Source: Candidatus Sabulitectum sp.
GTDB lineage: Bacteria; Fermentibacterota; Fermentibacteria; Fermentibacterales; JCC-6
DNA: 59,163 bases
Direction of reading: 5' to 3'
Assembly (NCBI GenBank): GCA_023145375.1
Contig: JAGLDY010000001.1
Coordinates: 1 to 59,163, forward strand
The notes under the pieces are model-generated. The model was not told where the DNA came from. It saw only the letters and a program-made list of their open reading frames with translations, and did not search any database. This document shows, piece by piece, positions 24,354 through 31,533 of the stretch. A program made the translations under genes and the position numbers. Position 1 is the first letter of the stretch. Every line of letters starts with the position of its first letter.

Positions 24354-26746
24354 TACAAGCTGTATCAGTTGCCATTCCCAGACCCATAACAAAAACCTAC
24401 AAATACCTGCTTCCCGAAAGCATGCAGGGAGGCAAGCTGGAAGGCTGCCGGGTGGTTGTTCCCCTGGGTGGCAGCAGAGTTGTGGGTGTTGTCTGGGAAT
24501 CAAATGTATCGGTAACGGAAAAGCTCAAACCAAAACTGAAAAAGGTACTCCAGCGACTTGACTCAAACCCCCTGCTTACAAAAAATGTATTGAAACTGCT
24601 TAAATGGACCGCAGACTACTACATGACCCCGCCTGGTATGGTTGCCTCCGCAGCCTTCCCCCCTGGAATGCAGGGCAGTGCAGTAAGAATAATTGAGCTT
24701 AGCAGCAATTCAAGAATAAAACAGTTCACAAATAAAAGAAAAACAGTTGAGTACAATCTTCTTAAAACACTTGTACCGAACACCCTCAAGTTAGACAGCA
24801 TACTTGCTGAAGAAGCTGCAAACGGTAAAGTAAGAAGCTGGTGGCAGCCCAAGAAACTTCCTCCGCCAAAGCATATCTCAATTATCGAACCTCTTGTACC
24901 CCCGGAGCAGCTGACTTCAGCAGGTCATTCCCTGAAAAAGCGAGCCCCAAAGCAGGCTGCTCTTCTGATAACACTTGCCACCACAGGAGCCATTCCAAAA
25001 ACAGAACTGCTGAGGATGGCACGATCCAACAGGAACTCTCTTGAGCGACTCCGTCAGTTGAATCTGATAAAGGAAATCATAAAAAAAGTGCCCCGTGACC
25101 CCATGCTGAACACACCTGACCTGGAGAACAAACCGCCACCGGAGCTGAACAATCACCAGATAGATGTAATACAGAAAGTAACAACATCCATCCAGGGCAA
25201 AGCTGGCAATAAAGCAAAGACTTTTCTGCTCCACGGAGTAACAGGCAGTGGAAAGACCGAGGTCTACCTGAGGCTCATTGAAAAACTCACACAAGACAAC
25301 AAAGGCGCCATCGTTCTTGTCCCAGAAATTTCGCTTACTCCCCTTGCGGTAAGCAGATTCAACAACAGATTCCCGGGAAAAGTTGCTGTACTTCACAGCG
25401 GTCTTTCAAAAGGTGAACGGCTGGACGCATGGAGCATGGTTCAGCGTGGTGAGCGCAGCATAGTGATCGGCCCCCGAAGTGCCGTCTTCGCCCCGGTGAA
25501 GAACCTGGGAATGATAGTGGTTGATGAGGAACACGACCACAGCTACAAGCAGGGCTCAATGCCCCGTTACAACGGCCGCGATCTTGCAGTTGTCAGAGGC
25601 ACTATTGAAAACATCCCGGTCATCCTCGGTTCTGCCAGCCCTTCCACTGAAAGCTGGCATAACGCACAGCAAGGCAGATACACCCTTCTGACCCTTCCAG
25701 ACAGAGCTACAAAAAGACAACTGCCAAAGATCACTCTGATAGATTCAAACAAACAGGAGTTCACCCTTCTCTCAAAACAACTGCTGGCAGCAATAGGCAA
25801 ACGCACAGCATCAGGTGAGCAGAGCATTATCCTCATCAATCGCAGAGGTCACTCACCAATACAGATGTGTGTTGCATGCGGCCATGTGGAGAAATGCCCA
25901 GCCTGTGAAATATCAATGACCTACCACCGGCAGGGCGAGATACTCCGCTGCCACCACTGCGGCAACTGGAAAAGTGCCAGAACAAGATGTCCGAAATGCA
26001 AAGGGGAAGAGTACAAAAGACAGGGCCCGGGCATACAAAAGGTACAGGATGCCCTGAAGGACCTCCTTCCACAGACCAGAGTGATAAGAATGGACGCCGA
26101 CACAACCAGCACCAGATCGTCACACTGGAAGATCATTCAGAAGTTCTCAAGGGGCGAGGGCGATGTTCTTCTGGGCACTCAAATGGTTGCAAAGGGCCAT
26201 GACTTCCCAGGTGTAACTCTTGCTGCTGTTATAGGTGCGGAGATGGGTCTCTACATGCCCGACTTCAGAGCCCAGGAAACCACCTTCAACCTCCTGCTTC
26301 AAATTGCTGGAAGAGCCGGCAGAGGTGAGAAGGCAGGTGAGGTGATCATCCAGACCACTGACCCCCAGAACCCCATCATCCAGCTGGCCTGCAACCACGA
26401 CTACAAGACCTTCATTACCCAGGAGTTGGAAATGCGCAAGACCCTGGGCAACCCGCCAATAACAAGAATGGTCAGACTTCTCTGGACAGGCAAAGACCAG
26501 AGAAAAGCAAAGAAAGCCGCCGACCTCACCTGCAAAACAACACTGCCGCCCAGCTGTACACTACTGGGCCCAAGCGAAGCTGCAATGGCAAAGATCGCAG
26601 ACAAATACCGCTACAGTGCTCTGCTGAAAGCAACAAGCCACGCCACCCTAAAAACAGCAGTACAGACCATGAGAAAAAACTTCAAAGAACTGAAACAAAC
26701 CACCGTCCGAATGGATGTGGATGTTGATCCCCGGAATTTGATGTAA
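24350..26746 (+). CDS. priA: Primosomal protein N' (replication restart helicase)
   Basis: 798 residues from GTG 24350. N-terminal 3'-DNA-binding domain (AIPRPITKTYKYLLPE), helicase motif I GVTGSGKTEVYL, DEAH-type VVDEEHDHSYKQG, GSASPSTESW, eight-Cys zinc module (CVACGHVEKCPAC, CHHCGNW, CPKCKG) and motif V/VI region IGTQMVAKGHDFPGVTL, IAGRAGRGEKAG. It reloads the replicative helicase at stalled forks. Complete in length. It shares an operon with the amidohydrolase. Confidence 0.97.
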   Translation: MIQAVSVAIPRPITKTYKYLLPESMQGGKLEGCRVVVPLGGSRVVGVVWESNVSVTEKLKPKLKKVLQRLDSNPLLTKNVLKLLKWTADYYMTPPGMVASAAFPPGMQGSAVRIIELSSNSRIKQFTNKRKTVEYNLLKTLVPNTLKLDSILAEEAANGKVRSWWQPKKLPPPKHISIIEPLVPPEQLTSAGHSLKKRAPKQAALLITLATTGAIPKTELLRMARSNRNSLERLRQLNLIKEIIKKVPRDPMLNTPDLENKPPPELNNHQIDVIQKVTTSIQGKAGNKAKTFLLHGVTGSGKTEVYLRLIEKLTQDNKGAIVLVPEISLTPLAVSRFNNRFPGKVAVLHSGLSKGERLDAWSMVQRGERSIVIGPRSAVFAPVKNLGMIVVDEEHDHSYKQGSMPRYNGRDLAVVRGTIENIPVILGSASPSTESWHNAQQGRYTLLTLPDRATKRQLPKITLIDSNKQEFTLLSKQLLAAIGKRTASGEQSIILINRRGHSPIQMCVACGHVEKCPACEISMTYHRQGEILRCHHCGNWKSARTRCPKCKGEEYKRQGPGIQKVQDALKDLLPQTRVIRMDADTTSTRSSHWKIIQKFSRGEGDVLLGTQMVAKGHDFPGVTLAAVIGAEMGLYMPDFRAQETTFNLLLQIAGRAGRGEKAGEVIIQTTDPQNPIIQLACNHDYKTFITQELEMRKTLGNPPITRMVRLLWTGKDQRKAKKAADLTCKTTLPPSCTLLGPSEAAMAKIADKYRYSALLKATSHATLKTAVQTMRKNFKELKQTTVRMDVDVDPRNLM

Positions 26747-26974
26747 GAAACGCTTCGCCGGCGAAAAACCACCAAACAAATAACATCCGAATCAACGAAT
26801 TGCGCTGCCTTGGTTCTGAGACGGATTACCTCACAGGCTGCTGAGTTGCCCGATCTGCGAATCACGGTTATCGCCAGAATCCTCCCGCAGGAAAGGCACA
26901 CCAACACTGTCAATGTTGGTTAATCGAGTCCGGAAAAATTCAGTGCCGGATACAGAATTGTTTGAACAGCTGAA
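26747..26974. other. Intergenic stretch after priA
   Basis: A 12-base palindrome TTCGCCGGCGAA lies at 26754-26765, just past the priA stop; it lacks a T-run, so terminator function is doubtful. I see no convincing gene or promoter in the rest. Confidence 0.4.
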
Positions 26975-27180
26975 TCAAAGAGGAAGAGAGAGAAGCAACT
27001 CCTGCTCAAGAGCCCGATTGGTACGATCCAGAACAGAGATTACTCTGCTTACGGCTTTGTCAGAAGACTCTCTCAGGGCCGGCATGAGTTTCCTGCTCTT
27101 CGCAAGAAGTTCTTCGTTGCCATATCTGGTCTGCAATTCTTTAAGGATGGCCATCAGTCGTCGAGGTGAAGCTTCATTCT
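26975..27180 (-). pseudogene. 3' fragment of an unidentified helical protein
   Basis: Minus-strand frame ending at TGA 26975-26977 reads as coherent coding sequence (RLMAILKELQTRYGNEELLA, ALRESSDKAVSRVISVLDRT, ALEQELLLSLPL) until it meets the IS remnant near 27180, where a stop follows. Composition suggests amphipathic coiled helices. The protein it came from is not recognised; it does not obviously continue the truncated nucleotidyltransferase on the far side of the IS. Confidence 0.4.
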
Positions 27181-27540
27181 GGGATCTTATCCATCACAGC
27201 GACAGGGGTAGCCAATATGCATCAGAGAAACTTGGTGATTTGATTGCTGCCAGTAATATTCGTTTGAGTATGTCCCGGAAAGGAGATCCCTGGGATAATG
27301 CAATGATGGAGAGCTTTTTCAATTCACTCAAATCCGAATGGATCAGCTCTCTCTATTCAACCCGCAAAGAAGCTGAATTGGAAGTATTTAAGTACATCGA
27401 AATGTTTTACAACCCAGTCAGGCTCCACGAAAGCCTTGATTACATAACCCCACTGGACTTTGAAAGGAAATTTGAACAGGATTTGGTAAGAAATGAACCT
27501 CTGGTTGAAAGGTCTATACAGTGATTGTCCACTTTAGATT
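27181..27540 (+). mobile_element. Right-hand end of an IS3-family insertion sequence
   Basis: Only the last third of the transposase plus a probable terminal repeat remain. Just after the transposase stop comes TTGTCCACTTTAGATTAAG, of the kind ending many IS3-family elements. No matching left end (its complement) is visible upstream, so the element is deleted on that side and immobile. Confidence 0.7.
27184..27524 (+). pseudogene. IS3-family transposase (OrfB) C-terminal fragment
   Basis: About 113 residues starting at LIHHSDRGSQYAS. It keeps the second catalytic Asp (HHSDRGSQY) and the Glu (DNAMMESFF) of the DDE integrase core plus the FYNPVRLHESLDYITP tail, but the first Asp, the helix-turn-helix and OrfA are missing. 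The open frame extends further upstream, but that part is not transposase-like and looks antisense to the 26975-27180 fragment. Confidence 0.85.
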
Positions 27541-27750
27541 AAGCGCACCATCTCCAAGTGCCCCATCAACAAATACCGTTTTTTCGATCATGTTCTTCGG
27601 TTGAACATCAATTTCTATTGATGCTCGAAGGCTCTCGGGTGCTTGAGGAAAACTTCCAAGAATGGCCTGAGAACCAAAGATCAGCAATTCAGTGTCTTCT
27701 GCTACATCACAAGCTGCACGAATTGCATGCTCTAACTGATCATACCTCAT
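27514..27750 (-). pseudogene. Nucleotidyltransferase-like (DUF6036-type) gene truncated by the IS
   Basis: 78 residues from ATG 27750, overlapping the upstream stop (ATGAGGTATGA). The start MRYDQLEHAIRAACDVAED and FGSQAILGSFPQAPE, IEIDVQP match the N-terminus of a widespread nucleotidyltransferase-like family of about 180-200 residues that often follows a winged-helix gene. After VDGALG the sequence runs into the IS3 end and stops. The C-terminal half is absent, so it is almost certainly inactive. Confidence 0.7.
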
Positions 27751-28672
27751 CGCTGGGTATTTCCATCTGTTCAAGAATCTTATCTCGTTCCTGATGGGTT
27801 AATACAGCAAGAAACGGCAAACTTCTTCTAAGCCGGATTGCGCGTGAACTAGATGATACCAGTAGATCTCGTATCCGATCTACGGAATACGCTTCAAGAA
27901 GCTGCCTCCACTCTGCAATATCCTTACTGGCCATTCCCTGATCCTCATGGAGCAGTCTATTCGTGTACTGGTAGGCTCTCTTTGTAAGAGATGGATCAAG
28001 CTTTATTAGATATGCGATGGCTTTCGCTAATTTGAGAGAACGCTGTTCCGCATCCTTTTGCATTGGTTTCCCGGCAAGGTTATCTCTTTTGCCTGCATTC
28101 CCCATACCACAAAGTACTATTGCTTTACTTGGAACTTCTGATTCATCTGCGCGAGTGAAGAGAGTCACCTCAATAATGAGGTCATATTTCTTTTCAGTCT
28201 CGACCAGTCGGGTACGGAGCTCTTCCCTCATCCATCCCATTGCCTTAGCCTCTGTTACTACCTCCAGTTGAAGAGGCTGTCCAATCTCTAAAGGTAACTG
28301 AGTAATCCAGGCTCCAGACACTTCGGGAATTGTAAGAGTTTGCCGAAGAGTGGAGATTAGGCTTTCGTAGTGCTCCTGTTCTTTCTCAAACAATAGCTCT
28401 AACAGATAAAGAAAGGGGTGTTCCTTCTTCGGGCTGAATTTAAGAGCACGACCTGTTCCAACCCTTTCAGCAATCCCCAGACTTGCCAGACGCACCAGTG
28501 CTTTTCTAGCACCGGCTAGAGAAAGCCCTGCCATTCTAGCCGCATCAGCAACACCTAAAGGACTTACAGCTTCATAAACAAGCACTCTTATGAGTCGAAC
28601 CAAACCAGGGGATCCCAAGATATCATCAAGAGGATACTTCAAGTTACTTCGATTTACTCTTGGAACTATCAT
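27740..28672 (-). CDS. Winged-helix DNA-binding protein, partner of nucleotidyltransferase-like gene
   Basis: 310 residues. Residues 20-90 form a winged helix-turn-helix (LVRLIRVLVYEAVSPLGVAD, SLAGARKALVRLASLGIAER). Residues 90-210 look like a degenerate nucleotidyltransferase-type alpha/beta domain (LEVVTEAKAMGW, YDLIIEVTLFTRAD), then a helical end. Similar two-gene units behave like toxin-antitoxin or abortive-infection modules. It likely represses its own promoter: an inverted repeat flanks the -10 box upstream. Its partner is truncated, so the module is probably broken. Confidence 0.78.
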   Translation of the reverse strand: MIVPRVNRSNLKYPLDDILGSPGLVRLIRVLVYEAVSPLGVADAARMAGLSLAGARKALVRLASLGIAERVGTGRALKFSPKKEHPFLYLLELLFEKEQEHYESLISTLRQTLTIPEVSGAWITQLPLEIGQPLQLEVVTEAKAMGWMREELRTRLVETEKKYDLIIEVTLFTRADESEVPSKAIVLCGMGNAGKRDNLAGKPMQKDAEQRSLKLAKAIAYLIKLDPSLTKRAYQYTNRLLHEDQGMASKDIAEWRQLLEAYSVDRIRDLLVSSSSRAIRLRRSLPFLAVLTHQERDKILEQMEIPSDEV

Positions 28673-28690
28673 GCTAAATCCTATCTCCTT

Positions 28691-28744
28691 TAGATACTAC
28701 AGTTTCTTACTGACAACTATAGTATCTACTCTCCGGACTGTCCA
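28691..28744 (-). promoter_or_regulatory. Promoter and inverted-repeat operator of the winged-helix gene
   Basis: On the minus strand TGGACA (complement of 28739-28744), 17 bases, then TATAGT (complement of 28716-28721) form a good sigma-70-type promoter about 45 bases before the start codon. A 12-base inverted repeat (TAGATACTACAG at 28691-28702; CTATAGTATCTA at 28718-28729; one mismatch) covers the -10 and the early transcribed region. This is a typical place for an autorepressor site. Confidence 0.65.
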
Positions 28745-28994
28745 TACCCCTCTTAAAGCAACTTTTCTGTAAATGATCGGAATGTTGCTGGGGTACACTT
28801 TTCGCTCAGCTATGAATTCTTCTTGAGCTGTACTGGAAGAAATTACGGGTACCCAAAGCAAAATCGAGCTCAGCTTCAAAGTCCATTGAAGTTCAATCCT
28901 GACATTCTTCTGCAAATTACTCCGTTGCGATGCGGAAGTTGATCGGAACAGGCTGGTAATCCTACTCTTCCATGCTGATTGTGCTCTTACCGGC
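28745..28994. other. Stretch without a convincing gene
   Basis: A 72-codon minus frame (28697-28915) is open here but has no Shine-Dalgarno, and it overlaps the promoter and operator described above. Its sequence (ILLWVPVISSSTAQEEFI) matches nothing I recognise. It may be debris of a lost gene. No terminator hairpin for the hydrolase ending at 28995 stands out. Confidence 0.35.
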
Positions 28995-29801
28995 TCAGAG
29001 TTTAACTTCTCCCGGAGTGTTGTCCGGTGTCTGATTTGTTCCGATAAAAGAAAAGATCTCTGTGCGGCGGGAATAGGATCTGTGTTTGATAGGATCGGGG
29101 TGGTTGGAGCAGTCTATGATAAGAGCATTGTCTACCACTTTGTCTGCGGGGACGGGGCCTGTACTGCCCAGTGCGTTATCGCCCCCTTCACCGAAGGGGA
29201 AGGAGTACTTTAGAATGTCATCATCTTTCGACTTGAAGATAAAGGTGGTGTCTGCTTTGCTGGCTGCATTTGCATAGGGCATTCCTTTTGTAAGTGTGTA
29301 GTTGCCCACTGCAGCAGCCATAAGGTAGATGTTTCTTACAGGAGCTGTGATTGTCTTCATAGCATTGAGAGTAATGAAGCATCCAAGGCTGTGAGCGATG
29401 ATGTCTACCTGAGAAGCAGATGAAGATATGCTGGTGAGCAGTTTTCCCAGCCTCTTTGACAGCTGCCCGGCTCTTCTCTTTGCAGGCCAGTAGTTGAGCT
29501 TCTTGGTCCCGCCGGGCCAGATGTACCCAACAACAGTATCATGCGGTACTTTGTTGGTGATGAGCTGACTGCTTACCCGGAGATAAGCATCACAGATCTT
29601 TTCAAATGTGTTGTTGTAACCGTGAACCAGGATCACCACATGTTTTCCTTTGATCTCTTCAGTGAATTTGTCCATTAAGATGGCTTTGTTGGCTGATCGC
29701 CTGGGGTCAACAAGATTGACCAGTTTTACCCTGTCATCTTTTGATATCTCACCGGCTTTATAGAATCTCTTTCTGGAACTGACTATGGGAATCAGGCTCA
29801 C
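28995..29801 (-). CDS. Alpha/beta hydrolase (DUF900-like)
   Basis: 268 residues from GTG 29801 (AAGGTGG six bases upstream). HVVILVHGYNN is the oxyanion-side strand, DIIAHSLGCFITLNAM carries the nucleophile elbow (AHSLG), and the late Asp/His would lie in KSKDDDILKYS and ALIIDCSNHPD. This is the DUF900 type of esterase/lipase-like protein. No signal peptide. Monocistronic inside the accessory island, with its own well-formed promoter. Confidence 0.85.
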   Translation of the reverse strand: MSLIPIVSSRKRFYKAGEISKDDRVKLVNLVDPRRSANKAILMDKFTEEIKGKHVVILVHGYNNTFEKICDAYLRVSSQLITNKVPHDTVVGYIWPGGTKKLNYWPAKRRAGQLSKRLGKLLTSISSSASQVDIIAHSLGCFITLNAMKTITAPVRNIYLMAAAVGNYTLTKGMPYANAASKADTTFIFKSKDDDILKYSFPFGEGGDNALGSTGPVPADKVVDNALIIDCSNHPDPIKHRSYSRRTEIFSFIGTNQTPDNTPGEVKL

Positions 29802-29867
29802 AGACTTCCACCTTGCCTCTGCTGTTTGCTCAAGGGATTAATCACTTTTCTCACTGGTCAAGAACTA

Positions 29868-29896
29868 ATAATACGAAATTGCTTTCCCTGTGTCAC
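29868..29896 (-). promoter_or_regulatory. Promoter of the alpha/beta hydrolase
   Basis: Minus strand GTGACA (complement of 29891-29896), 17-base spacer, TATTAT (complement of 29868-29873). Each hexamer is one base from consensus. It lies about 67 bases before the start codon. Confidence 0.65.
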
Positions 29897-29923
29897 AAAG
29901 GAATTACTTCCTCCAAAGAGAGA

Positions 29924-29952
29924 AGCCCCTCCTGCAAAGATCAGAAGGGGCT
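29924..29952 (-). terminator. Terminator after sorting-domain remnant (copy 1)
   Basis: 11-base stem AGCCCCTTCTG / CAGGAGGGGCT with one wobble pair and a 7-base loop, then TCTCTCTTT on the minus strand. Nearly the same hairpin recurs at 30901-30930. Confidence 0.7.
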
Positions 29953-30007
29953 CTCAAATAACAATGCTGCAAAATGACTACTTCAGAACAACCACTCGCT
30001 CGGTTGC
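29924..30007. repeat. Gene-tail repeat, copy 1 (terminator plus sorting-domain end)
   Basis: About 84 bases, roughly 80% identical by eye to 30901-30986: same hairpin, CTCTCA, CAATGC, and the codons for TERVVVLK. Confidence 0.7.
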
Positions 30008-30077
30008 TGTGAAGTCTCCTGCATGCATTGTGCAGAAGTAAACCCCTTCAGCGGGATTGTCGAAAGAGACTGAAATA
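29978..30077 (-). pseudogene. C-terminal end of a type IX secretion sorting domain (copy 1)
   Basis: The minus frame immediately downstream of the antitoxin gene reads SFDNPAEGVYFCTMHAGDF followed by TATERVVVLK and a stop. This is the hallmark of a type A T9SS sorting domain: GVYF strand, Gly-Asp turn, then a basic VVVLK end. No start or body of the secreted protein remains upstream, since the HigBA pair sits there. The tail is followed by a terminator. Confidence 0.75.
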
Positions 30078-30082
30078 GAGTG

Positions 30083-30493
30083 TCAGTTGTTGCTCTTTTT
30101 TTTTCCATTATTTGTCTTCTTCAGTTCACTTCCATATTTAAGGTGCTCCTCTTTAACTTTCAGTGTTTCGCTGAGGCGGCTGGCCATGGAGTCAGAATAT
30201 GTTCGACGCCCACGCTCATAATCACTGACCATGTTCTGCCGTACGCCTAATTGTTCTGCAAGCTCAGTCTGGGTTAAGCCCGCTTTCAACCTTGCACCGG
30301 CAAGAAGATTACCTATACGATTCTTTTCCATTTCCTTCCAGAATTCAGTACTTTCAATGGGAAGATACTCGTCCTTCTCTTCACTTGTAAGAACCACAAC
30401 ATCATACTTTTTCTTGATCCAGGTGAGCAGTTCATTAACACTCTCACCATGAATCGACAACTCAATATGGGGCTTTTTCACGAGAACCAACAT
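30083..30493 (-). CDS. XRE-family antitoxin (HigA-like)
   Basis: 136 residues from ATG 30493 (GAGGTG four bases upstream). Residues 60-115 hold a standard helix-turn-helix of the Cro/CI type: LLAGARLKAGLTQTELAEQL, GVRQNMVSDYERGRR. The N-terminal 55 residues are a separate small domain (IELSIHGESVNELLTWIKKK) that may bind the toxin. C-terminus is Lys/Asn-rich. It starts inside the toxin gene (about 32-base overlap), the toxin-first order of HigBA. Confidence 0.88.
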   Translation of the reverse strand: MLVLVKKPHIELSIHGESVNELLTWIKKKYDVVVLTSEEKDEYLPIESTEFWKEMEKNRIGNLLAGARLKAGLTQTELAEQLGVRQNMVSDYERGRRTYSDSMASRLSETLKVKEEHLKYGSELKKTNNGKKKSNN

Positions 30494-30731
30494 AATACAC
30501 CTCTATTACTATTTCATTTCTGCTGTGCGTCCAGCATGCTACATATCGAAATGTCAAATGACAATGATATCGGTCTTTGTCGAGCAGAGAGAAGTTTCGC
30601 CAATTCTTTTGAATCGGGCCTTCTGTTTGAAGATCTGAGATCAACAAGAACAGAAGCTTCTGAACATTGATTGGCAGCTTTCTCAGGTTTCGGGCAACCT
30701 TCTTTTTGACGCGAACCTCATATTTCTTCAT
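30462..30731 (-). CDS. RelE/HigB-family toxin
   Basis: 89 residues from ATG 30731. Sequence follows the RelE/ParE fold: YEVRVKKKVARNLRKLP, LLISDLQTEGPIQKNWRNFS, RYHCHLTFRYVACWT and VIEVYYVGSRE. RelE-type toxins cut mRNA on the ribosome. I prefer 30731 over an upstream ATG at 30761 because a perfect TATAAT lies between them, meaning the longer frame begins inside the promoter. No Shine-Dalgarno precedes 30731; the mRNA may be leaderless. Confidence 0.86.
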   Translation of the reverse strand: MKKYEVRVKKKVARNLRKLPINVQKLLFLLISDLQTEGPIQKNWRNFSLLDKDRYHCHLTFRYVACWTHSRNEIVIEVYYVGSREKAPY

Positions 30732-30766
30732 GGTTATATTATAACCTGCACCACCAATCAATGCAA
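30732..30766 (-). promoter_or_regulatory. Promoter and palindromic operator of the HigBA pair
   Basis: Minus strand TTGCAT (complement of 30761-30766), 17 bases, then a perfect TATAAT (complement of 30738-30743), only six bases from the toxin ATG. The -10 sits in a perfect palindrome, GGTTATA-A-TATAACC (30732-30746), a likely binding site for the XRE antitoxin. Confidence 0.7.
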
Positions 30767-30767
30767 G

Positions 30768-30880
30768 TCATATTTGAGCTGATACATTGTAAACCATCAG
30801 AGAACAGAGAAGCTGGAAGTAGACTGATAGAATAAGATGGAAGATACTGGGAAGGTTCCAGAATTCCAGCAGTAATGCGG
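30768..30880 (-). pseudogene. C-terminal fragment of the outer-membrane beta-barrel gene (second copy)
   Basis: The frame reads EFWNLPSIFHLILSVYF, nearly the same as the last 17 residues of the barrel protein encoded at 31534-32652 (EFGNLPTIFHLILSVYF). Here the stop codon is lost and the frame continues 15 more residues to 30768. Nothing of the barrel body is left. It sits directly upstream of the HigBA promoter. Confidence 0.7.
30810..30866. repeat. Barrel-gene-end repeat, copy 1
   Basis: 57 bases with 49 of 58 aligned positions identical to 31530-31587, the real 3' end of the barrel gene (one single-base gap). Confidence 0.75.
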
Positions 30881-30900
30881 GGATGCTCAAGTCTGTTAAA

Positions 30901-30930
30901 AGCCCCTCCTGTTAAAGATCAGGAAGGGCT
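30901..30930 (-). terminator. Terminator after rubrerythrin (copy 2)
   Basis: 11-base stem AGCCCTTCCTG / CAGGAGGGGCT with one wobble pair, 8-base loop, then TTTTAAC on the minus strand. Homologous to 29924-29952. Confidence 0.72.
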
Positions 30931-30986
30931 CTCAGATATCAATGCAGTAAATTTCTTTACTTCAAAACAACCACCCGCTCTGTTGA
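30901..30986. repeat. Gene-tail repeat, copy 2
   Basis: Diverged copy of 29924-30007: hairpin, CTCTCA, CAATGC and codons for TERVVVLK in the same order and spacing. Confidence 0.7.
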
Positions 30987-30995
30987 GTTGATCTG
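30957..30995 (-). pseudogene. Type IX sorting-domain end (copy 2)
   Basis: Right after the rubrerythrin stop a minus frame reads INSTERVVVLK and stops, matching the last residues of the remnant at 29978-30077 (TATERVVVLK). Only about ten codons are shared. It lies between rubrerythrin and its terminator. Confidence 0.6.
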
Positions 30996-31000
30996 CTCTG

Positions 31001-31453
31001 TCAGTTCTCCTTCAGCAGATCGTCAAAAGCTATCTCAAAGCGGAGTTTGTGCTTTGCCTCTTCCTGGGCAAGTGCTTTGAATATGTTTTTTGCATCTTCG
31101 GTTTCAACCATCTCGCTGAGTTTTGTATAGAGCTTGAAAGCAGCCTTCTCCTTTTTCATGGCGATAACAAGGGCGTCTTCATAGCTTTCAACACTATCAG
31201 GATTTACATTTACCGTATAATCGGCAATTTTAAGATCAAGAACCTTTTCATTGGCAGGCTGGAATTTCTTTCCCTCTTTTACAGCTATGAGTTTTGCCTT
31301 GTGTCCTCTCTCCTCGTTTGCGAAAAGAAGAAAATCCCTCTTCATTGCCTTGTGCACAGCCTTCTCCGCAAGCTCTGTGTAAAACTTGACTGCACCCTCT
31401 TCTTCTCCTATTGCAAAATCAAGTATCTCATCTGATGACATCCAGCTTTTCAT
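31001..31453 (-). CDS. Rubrerythrin/ferritin-like diiron protein
   Basis: 150 residues from ATG 31453 (AAGGAG five bases upstream). A four-helix ferritin-like bundle with the expected Glu and ExxH ligands: AIGEEEGAVKFYTELAEKA, FANEERGHKAKL, KKEKAAFKLYTKLSEM and ALAQEEAKHKLRFE. It lacks the C-terminal rubredoxin Cys4 site, so it is the short erythrin-type. Probable role is peroxide or iron handling in an anaerobe or microaerophile. It lies between the two gene-tail repeats. Confidence 0.9.
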   Translation of the reverse strand: MKSWMSSDEILDFAIGEEEGAVKFYTELAEKAVHKAMKRDFLLFANEERGHKAKLIAVKEGKKFQPANEKVLDLKIADYTVNVNPDSVESYEDALVIAMKKEKAAFKLYTKLSEMVETEDAKNIFKALAQEEAKHKLRFEIAFDDLLKEN

Positions 31454-31533
31454 GATTACTCCTTAAATAGTTTTTCGCAATAATCCAATACAGAACTATA
31501 CAAATAATTAAAGTTGAACGCTCCCCTGAAAGC

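Noticed and set aside
26913-27183. N-terminal 90 codons of the plus-strand frame that ends in the IS3 transposase
   Set aside because: The sequence is not transposase-like and is antisense to a better minus-strand fragment.
28697-28915. 72-codon minus-strand frame
   Set aside because: No ribosome-binding site, overlaps a well-formed promoter/operator, no recognisable homology.
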